Below are positions 8,207 to 17,489 of a stretch of 62,724 nt of DNA, piece after piece (the first letter of the stretch is position 1; every line of letters starts with the position of its first letter). The notes under the pieces were generated by a model. It worked only from the letters and a program-made list of their open reading frames with translations. It did no database searches and was not told the DNA's origin. Origin of the DNA: Bacteroidota bacterium (GTDB lineage: Bacteria > Bacteroidota > Bacteroidia > UKL13-3); NCBI GenBank assembly GCA_947492885.1, contig CANLPK010000006.1, forward strand, positions 1-62,724, read 5' to 3'. A program made the position numbers and the translations under genes.

Positions 8207-10093
8207 TTATCGTACGATGAGTAACGGATTCTGTGATAGCCCTGAATTGTTCAAGCAAGTGATAACATACGATCCAGCAGGAATGGTACTGATATCCAGA
8301 ATCGTGTTTTTTGAGCTGCTTGTTTCAATAAGAATTACTCGGCCTTGTAAATCGAATATTTTTATTTGATGTTCTTGCCCATCATCAAGAGTCACAGATA
8401 GTTCATTCTTCGCTGGATTTGGGTAGATATGCATGGTATGAATAGGTTGATTGATTCCCGATGATACGGACATTCCAATATGTGCTACGTTGGTTGTGGC
8501 TTGTTTGCCACCAGAGGTTATTACACACTGATAGTCGCCAGTATCTGCAGCTTGCAATGCGCTATAGCTAAGCGTTGCAGCAGTTGCACCCGATACATTA
8601 TTGAATGTATTTCCATTGCCTTTCTTTTGCCATTGATAGGTTACCGCCGCAGTGCCAATTCCTTTGCATGTTAAAGATGCTGCAGTATTTTGTGCCACAG
8701 TGGTTGAGCTAGGTTGTTGTTTTATATAAAGACTATTTGAAAACATTGAGGTGACATCGGTTGCAGTGAAAGCACTATTGATGATGCTCACTTCATCGAT
8801 AATACCTTTGAAGTATTTATTCAATGCACCGTATGAATCGGTGAGATATCCAATGGTACCTGCGACGCTAGCACTATTTCCCATGATTGCTCCGGTTCCT
8901 GAGAGTACACCACCCGAAATGGCATTGCCATTAATGTAAATTTTATAAGTAGAGATATTGGTGAGTACTGCTGTGATTAAAGTCCAGCGCCCAGTGGTGA
9001 TGGCATCATTCGAAACATAAGTTCGTCGGCAGGTGCCTCCATTACAACTGGCATCTCCAACATAAATGGTTGGGAATCCATTGTCGATCCATAATGAAGC
9101 GCCAGCATAAACACCCGATGAATGATCGGTGGTATTGACAATTGGCAAAGTGCCTGTGCTTGTTTCGATATATACCCAAGCAGATAATGTAACAGGGAAT
9201 GCTGGCTTGTAAGTGGCATTGGCAGGCAAGGCAATTTTATCAGAACTGCCATTGAATAAAAGCCCCGCGCCCGTATTTCCCAATCGGTCAACATCAGCGG
9301 TGGTTCCTGTTTTTGTGATGGTGTTTGATGCAGGTCCAAAATCTTTCGATGCTGCACCCAATTCACCAAAGAAAACCAAATCTTTATTCAGTTTCACCTC
9401 TACATCCGACAGTGCTCTTCCCCATACCATGAGGTTATCAATCTTACCATTTAAATAAGCATACGTGCCTGCGCCGATATTGGCTGATCCCAAACTTGTA
9501 TTTGAAGTGGTATTCCAGCCCATCGTGACATTCGTTCCTGAAGCAGTGGTTGCCAAATCCTTCACGCCATTGATGTATAAATCAATGACATTCGATGATC
9601 TGAATACAGCGCAAATGTGCACCCAGGTTGATGCGGTGAGCGCACTAGCACTTTTAACCGAAAAGCGATTCCCACTTCCTGCAGCGATACCATCACCTAC
9701 ATTAGCGTAAACAAACCCATCGATGATTTGAATCCAAACTCCTGCATAGCGGGTATAGTTGTCGTTGCTATAAAACACTGGATTGTTGCCCGTGATTGAA
9801 GTTAAATTAACCCAAGTTGAAACAGTCAGCGGAAGTGCGTGTTGAAAGGCCGTTCCAACAGTTGCGTAGGTAACTCTCGAGCTGGTTCCATTGAAGGTTA
9901 CCGCCTGATTTACATTGCCCCGGGTGTCGTTAGAATACGTAATGGAAGCCGAGGTAGGCGCATAGCCTGCAGGTCCATTATCGTTCACAGTTGAATTTAC
10001 AGGAATATGCAACAATAAACTGTCACTGTATTTCTGTGCTACAAGCTCTGCAGCAAGAGCTACAGATAAAATTAAAAGTAATACTCTGATCAT
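8207..10093 (-). CDS. secreted LamG/Ig-like T9SS cargo protein
   Basis: The start is taken at the ATG at 10093 (628 residues), because 'MIRVLLLILSVALAAELVAQ' is a clean signal peptide; an in-frame ATG 30 bases upstream adds residues ahead of it. Two LamG/concanavalin-like domains follow (about 35-235 and 245-465), each with 'SGNRFSVKSAS'/'TGRWTLITAVL'-type strands. An Ig-like domain comes next (about 470-550; 'YQWQKKGNGNTF', 'ADTGDYQCVI'), then a T9SS type A sorting domain with 'IYPNPAKNELSV' and 'IFDLQGRVI'. It should be exported across the outer membrane by T9SS and anchored or released. Binding to carbohydrate or a surface ligand is inferred from LamG folds; no enzymatic domain is visible. 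Confidence 0.92.
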   Translation of the reverse strand: MIRVLLLILSVALAAELVAQKYSDSLLLHIPVNSTVNDNGPAGYAPTSASITYSNDTRGNVNQAVTFNGTSSRVTYATVGTAFQHALPLTVSTWVNLTSITGNNPVFYSNDNYTRYAGVWIQIIDGFVYANVGDGIAAGSGNRFSVKSASALTASTWVHICAVFRSSNVIDLYINGVKDLATTASGTNVTMGWNTTSNTSLGSANIGAGTYAYLNGKIDNLMVWGRALSDVEVKLNKDLVFFGELGAASKDFGPASNTITKTGTTADVDRLGNTGAGLLFNGSSDKIALPANATYKPAFPVTLSAWVYIETSTGTLPIVNTTDHSSGVYAGASLWIDNGFPTIYVGDASCNGGTCRRTYVSNDAITTGRWTLITAVLTNISTYKIYINGNAISGGVLSGTGAIMGNSASVAGTIGYLTDSYGALNKYFKGIIDEVSIINSAFTATDVTSMFSNSLYIKQQPSSTTVAQNTAASLTCKGIGTAAVTYQWQKKGNGNTFNNVSGATAATLSYSALQAADTGDYQCVITSGGKQATTNVAHIGMSVSSGINQPIHTMHIYPNPAKNELSVTLDDGQEHQIKIFDLQGRVILIETSSSKNTILDISTIPAGSYVITCLNNSGLSQNPLLIVR

Positions 10094-10205
10094 AATGACA
10101 CAAACATCAGTGGTTGGTATCATATAAAAAGCGCTGCTTATTATCAGGTAATAGATGGCGCGTATTTGCCTCGCCTCGGTTATTATTTGGTAAGGCCGTG
10201 TTAGG

Positions 10206-11870
10206 CTATAATATTTGAATGCGATGGTATTCTTTCAAACCATGATCAAATAAGGAAATCATATAGATTCCTGGAGGATATGAACTGAGGTCCATTTCAA
10301 AATGGGGTAAGTTAGTTGCATTAAATTCATCTTGTAATCTTCCTTGCATATCGAAGATTTGCACTTGTGGACCATCGTACTTATTGCAGGTAAGATGAAT
10401 AATTCCATTACTTGGATTGGGGTAGATGCTGCATAATTCGTTAGGTAAGGGGCCTGACATTCCCAAAGTATTCGATCGAAGACGGGTAACGAACATTTGA
10501 AAAATATTTGAATTACTCAAGGTGTCATTGCCAAGAGGCAGACTGATACTATTATAGCTTCCAGTAATAAAGAGGTCGGAGTTTTGATACACAGCAATAC
10601 TCAAAGCATCATCATTATTTACACCACCCGAAGTCATTACTGATAAAACATTTCCTGATGCATCGTACTTGGTAATGAAGAGATCGTCGTTTCCTCTATT
10701 TGATTGCGTGATGCTTCCAAAGGTAATGGGTGCAGTATTGTAGGAGCCTACTTGAAATACATTACCAGCAGCATCTACAGCAAGCGAATAGCCAATATCA
10801 TCTTTGGTGCAGTTGGCATTTTTCGCCCAAAGTACCTTGCCTGAAGCATCATATTTTACAATGAATTCATCATACGAATTGATTCCAGAATTAGTAAGCG
10901 TGGTGGAGCCAAAATTAATGGTTGCCCCTTTAAAATATCCTGTAGCAAAGCAATTATTACTTTGATCAACAGCAATTCCAAAACCAATATCTAAAGCCGC
11001 GGTCCCCGAGCTCTTAGTCCAAAGGCATACTCCTGTGGAGTCAAGTTTCGTGATGAATATATCATAGTTGCCATTTGTACTAATGATTCCAGATCCAAAA
11101 TCGAGTGCAGCACTTGAGAAGGATCCTCCTAAATAGACATTGTCATTACGGTCAATAGCAATAGAAGCAATGCTTTCGGGAGAGAAGCCTCCATAATTTT
11201 TAGCACGGAGTATTTGGCCGGCAGGACTGAATTTTGCTAAGAATATATCTTCATATCCGGCATTCACGTTATTCACCGCAATGCTTCCGAAATTGATTAA
11301 GGGGCTTTTGAAATTCCCTGACAAATAAGAATTCCCTTTACTATCAGCTGCAATTGTTAAGGCTTTATCGTCGGCAGTTCCACCCATGCCTTGAGCCCAA
11401 ATTACCGTGCCACTGGGGTCATATTTAACGATGAAAATATCAGCTAAATATTGGGCGGAATTGGTAAGGGTGGTAGTGCCAATATTAATTGTTGGACTTA
11501 GGTACCAACCGCTTACGATAATATTTCCTTGAGGGTCGGTGCATATTCCAGTGCCCGATTCGGTGTTCATTCCACCTGCACTGCGGGCCCATTGAACGGT
11601 GCCATTGGCATCATATTTTACAATATAGAAATCGGCAAAGCTATTGGTGATATTGGTTAAGCTGATATTTCCAAAAGTGGCTGTTGCACCAAAAAAGTGC
11701 CCGGTCACATATACATTCCCATTCTTATCAACTGCACTGGCATTGCCATAGGTATTGTTTACCCCCGTTTGGTTGCGTGCCCAAATAAAGGATTGAGCTT
11801 GGATAGTATTTATTGGGAAGATTCCAAATAAGAGAAATACAAAAATCTTGAAAGGTAAATTTTCACGCAT
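10206..11870 (-). CDS. SBBP-type beta-propeller T9SS cargo protein
   Basis: This is a 554-residue secreted protein. Signal peptide 'MRENLPFKIFVFLLFGIF...IQAQ' is followed by about seven repeats of roughly 55-65 residues. Each has a 'GNVYVTGxF' strand, an 'xINFGS' strand and a 'DxFIxKYDxxGxVLWAK' strand, as in SBBP (beta-propeller) repeats; seven units fit one closed propeller. The C-terminus is a T9SS sorting domain ('IYPNPSNGIIHL', 'IFDMQGRL', 'YPPGIYMIS'). No catalytic domain is present; adhesion or ligand binding at the cell surface is the likely role. It lies directly upstream of the LamG cargo gene on the same strand with a 112-base gap, so co-transcription is possible. Confidence 0.92.
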   Translation of the reverse strand: MRENLPFKIFVFLLFGIFPINTIQAQSFIWARNQTGVNNTYGNASAVDKNGNVYVTGHFFGATATFGNISLTNITNSFADFYIVKYDANGTVQWARSAGGMNTESGTGICTDPQGNIIVSGWYLSPTINIGTTTLTNSAQYLADIFIVKYDPSGTVIWAQGMGGTADDKALTIAADSKGNSYLSGNFKSPLINFGSIAVNNVNAGYEDIFLAKFSPAGQILRAKNYGGFSPESIASIAIDRNDNVYLGGSFSSAALDFGSGIISTNGNYDIFITKLDSTGVCLWTKSSGTAALDIGFGIAVDQSNNCFATGYFKGATINFGSTTLTNSGINSYDEFIVKYDASGKVLWAKNANCTKDDIGYSLAVDAAGNVFQVGSYNTAPITFGSITQSNRGNDDLFITKYDASGNVLSVMTSGGVNNDDALSIAVYQNSDLFITGSYNSISLPLGNDTLSNSNIFQMFVTRLRSNTLGMSGPLPNELCSIYPNPSNGIIHLTCNKYDGPQVQIFDMQGRLQDEFNATNLPHFEMDLSSYPPGIYMISLFDHGLKEYHRIQIL

Positions 11871-11967
11871 GAAATTTTATTTCTAATAAAGGACCAATCG
11901 ATTTCACACAAAGATATCGGTTGACTTAATATATAATTGTCATAAAAAATTGAAGTTCCTCCTTCAA

Positions 11968-13377
11968 CTATGAGAGAGCAACCGATTTGCTTGCAGTTTT
12001 GTTTTTCAAAGAAGCAACCAGTGCAATGAAATTATCTAGGTCGGATTTGTTGGTGGCAATACCAACCGATACACGAGTGGCCCCGCGCATTTTTCCAAGA
12101 TATTTAGTCATGTCGGTATAATTACCATTGTCACGGCTTACAAAGTATTTTGAAATTTCATCATTGGTGATGCAATTATTAATTTCATCAATACCTGGAT
12201 TGCAGAAGCATCCCGAACGAATTGAAATTTGTTTGGCATTGGCCATCATTTCTATTTCTTCAAAAGGAAATGTGTTTCCATCTATATCGAAGAAATTCAT
12301 AATGATATTTCCACCTCTGTTTTCCGGTTTCTCAGTGCCAAAGGTTTTTACGATGATACGACCATTATCGTGGTTGAGTTTTTTCAGTTCGGAACTAAGA
12401 TATTGAATTAAGGAACGCACCCGCTTTGTTATGCGATCCATGCCAATTGATTCAATATATTCTAATCCAATTTTTACTGCTGGAATATTATTATAATTCA
12501 AGGTGCCATCCTCAAAGCGTTCATGACCACCGGCCAAAAATTGATTCTGTGCTACAACAGATACCATCGTTACTGTACCTCCTGCAAACCAAGGCTTGGT
12601 GAGCTTTGCAAAGGATGATTTTTTAATAAACAAGCCACCAATTCCGGTAGGATAGCCAAAAATTTTATAGAACGATATCGAAACAAAATCGGGTTGCACT
12701 TTGCGAAGGTCGAGCTCAGAGGTGGGAACAAATGCCGCCGCATCAAGTAATACATCGAAGCCTTTGCTTTGTGCATAGGCGACCCATTTTAAATTATGCT
12801 TGATACCTGAAACATTCGATTGTGCTGGATAGCCAAATAAATTATTTCCTTTTGGAGTTTCATCAATTTCCTTTTGAAGAAGATCATCATTGATTCTTAA
12901 ATCTTCGTATTGAAGCGGGATATAATTGGTAACACCACCTTTCCGATTACAGTACTCACGAATTCCATTTACCGAATTATGGTTATCACTAAGCAACATC
13001 AGTGTGCTTGTTTCGTTGAAAGGATAACTCTCTCCTACAATTTTCAAAGCAGCAGAAGCATTTTGGGTGAATACAAAAATATAATCCTCTGCATGAAAGA
13101 AGGAGATGATTTTAGACCGTGTGGCTTCCACCAACTCGGTAGATTTTCGAGAAGTGGGATTTGTTGAATGTGGGTTGCCTAAAATATTGTCAAGCAACAG
13201 CGTTTGATGTTTGAGAACTTGAGAACGCGCGTATAAATTCCCCCCAGTATAATCGAGGTAAGTTTGCTTTTGGGTGTCCAAACTAGCATATTCCAGATGC
13301 CTTAATGTATTGAAAAAGGATTCTTCTTTTTCTTCCAGTTCAGCAGGTATTGCTATTCGGTTAGGAGCTTCGGTCAT
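11968..13377 (-). CDS. PLP-dependent class V aminotransferase, MOCOS/cysteine-desulfurase-like
   Basis: This 469-residue fold-type I PLP enzyme has 'YLDYTGGNLYARSQ' near the N-terminus, 'NPHSTNPTSR' (substrate loop), 'LLDAAAFVPTSELDL' (PLP Asp) and the Schiff-base Lys in 'SFYKIFGYPTGIGGLF'. This context is typical of the NifS-like half of molybdenum cofactor sulfurase rather than of IscS/SufS. A candidate persulfide Cys lies in 'SGCFCNPG'. The C-terminal MOSC domain of full MOCOS is absent. Such stand-alone proteins are common in Bacteroidota and their substrate is usually unknown. There is no molybdoenzyme gene next to it. Call as a desulfurase-like enzyme is firm at family level, weak at function level. 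Confidence 0.85.
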   Translation of the reverse strand: MTEAPNRIAIPAELEEKEESFFNTLRHLEYASLDTQKQTYLDYTGGNLYARSQVLKHQTLLLDNILGNPHSTNPTSRKSTELVEATRSKIISFFHAEDYIFVFTQNASAALKIVGESYPFNETSTLMLLSDNHNSVNGIREYCNRKGGVTNYIPLQYEDLRINDDLLQKEIDETPKGNNLFGYPAQSNVSGIKHNLKWVAYAQSKGFDVLLDAAAFVPTSELDLRKVQPDFVSISFYKIFGYPTGIGGLFIKKSSFAKLTKPWFAGGTVTMVSVVAQNQFLAGGHERFEDGTLNYNNIPAVKIGLEYIESIGMDRITKRVRSLIQYLSSELKKLNHDNGRIIVKTFGTEKPENRGGNIIMNFFDIDGNTFPFEEIEMMANAKQISIRSGCFCNPGIDEINNCITNDEISKYFVSRDNGNYTDMTKYLGKMRGATRVSVGIATNKSDLDNFIALVASLKNKTASKSVALS

Positions 13378-13512
13378 TTCGATTTTTTATTTTCGTTGAC
13401 AATTTCAGGAAACAGTCTTTAACAAGGTAACTGCTTTCACGATTCAAAGAAACAAAAAATTCAACGACTAAGACATGATTTAATCTAAATTGATTGTCAA
13501 TGATTAAGATTT

Positions 13513-13528
13513 CATGGCTTCTGCCATG
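13513..13528. other. short perfect stem-loop
   Basis: CATGGC, a 4-base loop, then GCCATG. It lies 37 bases beyond the stop of the small minus-strand reading frame ending at 13565. No T-run follows. It may be a weak transcript end or chance. Confidence 0.3.
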
Positions 13529-13564
13529 CCAATATCATCGGGTGTGATGATGATTTTCTATTTA

Positions 13565-13750
13565 TCAGAGGATACAATCAGAATGTGGGACCGGTTTGTT
13601 GTCGGCTACCTTTTTCGCCAATTCAATATTACCTGAGATATTTTCAATGGTGCGTAAAATGCTTTTTGAATACGAGAAAAGTATGCCACCAGCGTAATGA
13701 TAGTAGGCAATCTCATTAGATATTAATAGATACTCTTTTATGTTTAGCAT
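13565..13750 (-). CDS. small hypothetical protein (61 aa), doubtful
   Basis: This frame is the only coding candidate in the 500-base interval between the MOCOS-like gene and the propeller kinase. It begins 'MLNIKEYLLISNEIAYYHY' and ends 'NKPVPHSDCIL'. The composition looks protein-like (mixed hydrophobic and charged, a possible helix at 20-45) but I recognise no family. Immediately downstream, in another frame after a TAG, a stretch reads 'IITPDDIGMAEAMKS' before a stop. That also looks protein-like, so this may be a decayed remnant of a longer gene. The rest of the interval (13378-13564 and 13751-13894) holds nothing else I can name. Confidence 0.35.
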   Translation of the reverse strand: MLNIKEYLLISNEIAYYHYAGGILFSYSKSILRTIENISGNIELAKKVADNKPVPHSDCIL

Positions 13751-13894
13751 TTATTTTCTTTTACTATGCGAAGATAGAAAGCTGCAATTAATTGAATCAA
13801 TTAGTTGCCCCAGTTAAAATGAAATACAAAAATCAAGCACATAGGGTGAGGGTAGTATACCGCAAATTGATGTAATATTGTACTACAATTGATT

Positions 13895-16852
13895 ATGCGA
13901 TTTTCATTTTTTAATAAATTGTTTCTACAAACGAAGATTTTCATCCTCTTCGTAATGATCTCGTTTATTGCCAATGCCCAGAAATATAATTTTGTAAATT
14001 ATTCAGTAGATGATGGACTGATTCAATCGCAGGCGAATAATTTATGCCGCGATAAAATGGGCCACCTTTGGGTTACAACCATGGGGGGAGTGAGTTGTTA
14101 TGATGGACATACATTCAAAAATTACACTACAAGCAATGGGTTATTAAGTAATCTTGCGTATGCTGTTGTATGCGATTCGCAAAACAATATTCTCATCTGC
14201 ACCGATAAGGGATTGTCGGTATTTAATGGGCGCTCATTCAATAATTATACCTTTCGGTATAATAATAAGGATCACAGGGTAAACGCCGTGATACTGCAGT
14301 CTAATAACGATTACATGGTATTGGCAGGGGCTCGATTGTTTAAAATAACCAAACGAATTGTAAATCCATTAGTGGTTAATAATGATACTACATTGCAATT
14401 CACCGCGCTTGCTCAAGAAGGAAATTTAATCATCGCTGCTGCTTTCAAGAAAGGGTTATATATCAACGATAATAATCAATGGCAACAGCAGGCTTACCCA
14501 ACAACAGGCAAAGGGGTTTTCTTTGTGAAGAAAATTGAGTCGGCAAAAAACAAGATATGCTATTTCCTTACTACTGATGGGATATTTGAATTTCAAAATC
14601 GTGTTTTGGTTCGTGCCGTTTTGCCTGACGATATCCATCAAATGAATGATATTGGAAGTATTGCATCCGATGATAAAAACAACTTGTGGATGGGGACTTT
14701 TCGTGGTGCTTTGGTAGTGAAGCCCAACCAAGAATTTCATTATTATAATAGCACCAGTGGTTGCACCGACAATCGTATTTCTTCTATTTTAAGTGACAAC
14801 GATGGGAATATCTGGCTAGCCACCGATGGACAAGGTGTTTTTCGTTATGCCATCTGCCCATTTACTTATTTCGATGAAACCAATGGCCTACCACATCCTG
14901 TGGTAATGTCGATTGTGCGTGGAAAGAACGGTGAAATATACACAGGGACTTATGGAGGAGGATTGGTGAAAATTATTGGAGATAAAATAGAGAAATATTC
15001 TTTGCCTAATAGCTCTGTGGCTTCTCAGCAAATATTAACTGCCACTTTAGATGCTAAAGGTATGTTGTGGGTAGGTACCCAAGACAATAAAATATGGAAA
15101 TTTGATGGTTCTCATTTCTTGCCTGTAGCGCACGATAATGACATGCCTCCAGGAAGTATCAGTGAGCTCTTTTTCGACGACCACCAAAGGCTTTGGATGG
15201 CAACGCAGTTTGGATTCGGGTTTATTGATAATGGAAAATTTAAATTAATCAAATCGAACGAATTCACTTGGAATTTTGTGCAGGCTGGAGCAGATAGCGT
15301 GATGATTACGACCATGAATCATTTGATGCTCTATACAGCGGATACCTGCTTAATAATTTCTCAAAACGAACATGTCAAAAAGAGTGATGTTACCGGAGCA
15401 GTAAAAGGATTTGATGGTAATTTTTTATTGATGACGAACGGTTATGGAATTTTGTTATGGAACATGGCGCTCGATAGCGTGATGATGAGTATCACAACTA
15501 AGGATGGTTTAAACTCCGATTTTATTTATAATATTAAACAAGATAAACAACATCGTTTTTGGATTGGAACGGGTGCGGGAATCAATAAAATAGCCTATGA
15601 TAAGGCGTTTGGTAAATACCAGATTTCTAGTTATGGCAGGGCAGAGGGGATGTTCGGACAGGAGTCGAACAAATCGGCGGTGATGCAAAATGAAGACGAT
15701 AAAATTTGGTTTGGAACAACCAAGGGGTTATTTATTTACAATGAGGCCGACGAGCAAACGGTGAGGTATCCTTCTCAAATTATATTGCAAAATGTAAAGC
15801 TTTTTTCACAGGCAATTCCTTCGGGGCAATACAACGATAGCCTGAGCAATTGGTACAATATCCCAATCAATCTCAAGTTGCCACATACTGAGAATCATTT
15901 GACCTTCACCTTTACCGCCATCAATTTTAATAATCCCGATAAAATTAGCTATCAATACATGATCGAAGGATTGGAGAAAGTATGGTCGGAGCCGAGCATT
16001 GAGAATACTGTAATTTATCCTTCAATTCCTCCGGGGAAATATATTTTTAAGGTACGTGTTTATAATGCTGCCACACCAGAACTTGAATATCCGTTTGAAA
16101 TTAAGGCACCTTTTTATTCTACCATCTGGTTTCGCCTTATTATTGTAGCCTCTCTAATACTTATTGGTGTTGGGATACAGGCATTACGCAATTTCAATAA
16201 GAAGAACAAGGAAAAAGAGTTACAGAAATTGCGTGAAGAGGAGCAAAATAAAGTACGTCAAAGAACTGCAGAAGATTTCCATGATGAGGTAGGTAATAAA
16301 TTGACACGAATTAGTTTGTTAGCAGACATATTAAAATCGAAAACAGATAACGAGAGCATCATCAGCTTGACGGATAAGATTAAAGATAATACCAACGAAT
16401 TATATACAGGTACCAAGGATATTATTTGGGCATTAAACCCCGAAAATGATAATCTCACCGAAATGCTTTTATACTTAGAAGCGTTTGGCAATAATTTAAT
16501 TCAAGACACCAACATATCGTTTGCTGCTTCGATGAATCCTGCAGAAACCAATGGAATCATGCTTCCTATGGGTTATAATCGCAATATTACCATGATTTTT
16601 AAAGAGGCGATGAACAATGCCTTGAAGCATAGTGGATGTACCGCAATGAGCTTGCATTCTAAACTTATTGCCCCAACACAATTTGAAATTAAATTCACTG
16701 ATAACGGTAGTGGTATCGAATCCAATACTTCTAAAAAAGGAAATGGATTGCAAAATATGCAACAGCGCACTTCTCGTATCAATGGCTTATTGGCAGTTAA
16801 TTCCAGCCCATCAGGAACCGTCATAATACTCACATTAAATTTACCTCAATAA
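13895..16852 (+). CDS. two-component propeller sensor histidine kinase
   Basis: The ATG at 13895 is preferred to a TTG two codons earlier; 985 residues. A signal/anchor segment (about 10-30) precedes a large periplasmic region of Reg_prop repeats ('DKMGHLWVTTMGGVSCYDG', 'DNDGNIWLATDGQGVFRY', 'GTGAGINKI') spanning about 30-620, which should form two seven-bladed propellers. A Y_Y_Y domain follows (about 660-740), then a membrane helix near 750-770. The cytoplasmic HisKA_3 domain has phospho-His in 'EDFHDEVGNKLTRISLL' (about residue 795), and the HATPase carries 'NNALKHSG', 'DNGSG' and 'GNGLQNM'. This NarX-like kinase pairs with the regulator gene starting one base after its stop. The periplasmic ligand is unknown; homologues in gut Bacteroides sense glycans but often as hybrid proteins. 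Confidence 0.95.
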   Translation: MRFSFFNKLFLQTKIFILFVMISFIANAQKYNFVNYSVDDGLIQSQANNLCRDKMGHLWVTTMGGVSCYDGHTFKNYTTSNGLLSNLAYAVVCDSQNNILICTDKGLSVFNGRSFNNYTFRYNNKDHRVNAVILQSNNDYMVLAGARLFKITKRIVNPLVVNNDTTLQFTALAQEGNLIIAAAFKKGLYINDNNQWQQQAYPTTGKGVFFVKKIESAKNKICYFLTTDGIFEFQNRVLVRAVLPDDIHQMNDIGSIASDDKNNLWMGTFRGALVVKPNQEFHYYNSTSGCTDNRISSILSDNDGNIWLATDGQGVFRYAICPFTYFDETNGLPHPVVMSIVRGKNGEIYTGTYGGGLVKIIGDKIEKYSLPNSSVASQQILTATLDAKGMLWVGTQDNKIWKFDGSHFLPVAHDNDMPPGSISELFFDDHQRLWMATQFGFGFIDNGKFKLIKSNEFTWNFVQAGADSVMITTMNHLMLYTADTCLIISQNEHVKKSDVTGAVKGFDGNFLLMTNGYGILLWNMALDSVMMSITTKDGLNSDFIYNIKQDKQHRFWIGTGAGINKIAYDKAFGKYQISSYGRAEGMFGQESNKSAVMQNEDDKIWFGTTKGLFIYNEADEQTVRYPSQIILQNVKLFSQAIPSGQYNDSLSNWYNIPINLKLPHTENHLTFTFTAINFNNPDKISYQYMIEGLEKVWSEPSIENTVIYPSIPPGKYIFKVRVYNAATPELEYPFEIKAPFYSTIWFRLIIVASLILIGVGIQALRNFNKKNKEKELQKLREEEQNKVRQRTAEDFHDEVGNKLTRISLLADILKSKTDNESIISLTDKIKDNTNELYTGTKDIIWALNPENDNLTEMLLYLEAFGNNLIQDTNISFAASMNPAETNGIMLPMGYNRNITMIFKEAMNNALKHSGCTAMSLHSKLIAPTQFEIKFTDNGSGIESNTSKKGNGLQNMQQRTSRINGLLAVNSSPSGTVIILTLNLPQ

Positions 16853-16853
16853 T

Positions 16854-17489
16854 ATGCAAATTCAACACACACCCATCACCGTTGCCATCATTGAAGATGA
16901 TAGTATGATTCGCGAAAGCTATTCTTATCTCATTGCCAATTCCGACGGATTTGAAGTAGTTGGCGCTTATAAATCGTATGAAGAGGCTGCCAAAAACTTT
17001 CTGAATATTCGTCCGGATGTAATTTTACTGGATGTTGAATTGCCCGGTATCAATGGAATAGAAGCACTTCCAAAAATAAAAAAACTATTGCCAACAGTGC
17101 AGATATTGATACTCACGGTATATGAAAATAATGAAACAGTGTTCGACGCATTGAGTCAAGGAGCCTCGGGATACTTAACCAAAAACACTTCTTCAAATAA
17201 AATTATTGAAGCAATTAAGGAAGTATTAGAAGGAGGGGCGCCCATGAGTGCAGGCGTTGCAAGACTTGTTATTAATTCATTTCAGCGCAATCAAAATTCC
17301 CCTTTATCGAAGCGCGAAACGGAGGTTCTCGAAAATGTATCCTTGGGAAAGAGCCGTCGCCGTATCGCCGATGAATTATTTATTGATATGGAAACAGTGA
17401 AGACGCATATCAAAAATATTTATCAGAAGCTGGATGTACACAGTAAGGCGGATGCTATTAAGACTGCAAAAGAAAATAAGTTTATTTAG
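16854..17489 (+). CDS. NarL/FixJ-family response regulator
   Basis: This 211-residue protein has a receiver domain (acidic pair in 'IIEDDSMIR', phospho-Asp60 in 'VILLDVELPG', Thr in 'LTVYEN', Lys in 'YLTKNTS') and a C-terminal LuxR-type helix-turn-helix. The latter carries 'LSKRETEVLENVSLGKSRR' and 'IDMETVKTHIKNIYQKLDV'. It starts one base after the kinase stop, so the two are an operon and a cognate pair. It converges with the MFS gene, and the two coding ends overlap by 4 bases, leaving no room for a separate terminator. Confidence 0.96.
   Translation: MQIQHTPITVAIIEDDSMIRESYSYLIANSDGFEVVGAYKSYEEAAKNFLNIRPDVILLDVELPGINGIEALPKIKKLLPTVQILILTVYENNETVFDALSQGASGYLTKNTSSNKIIEAIKEVLEGGAPMSAGVARLVINSFQRNQNSPLSKRETEVLENVSLGKSRRRIADELFIDMETVKTHIKNIYQKLDVHSKADAIKTAKENKFI

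Noticed and set aside
10094-10205. GC-richer interval between the two cargo genes as a small RNA gene
   Set aside because: There is no clear stem-loop, promoter or terminator in it that I can support.
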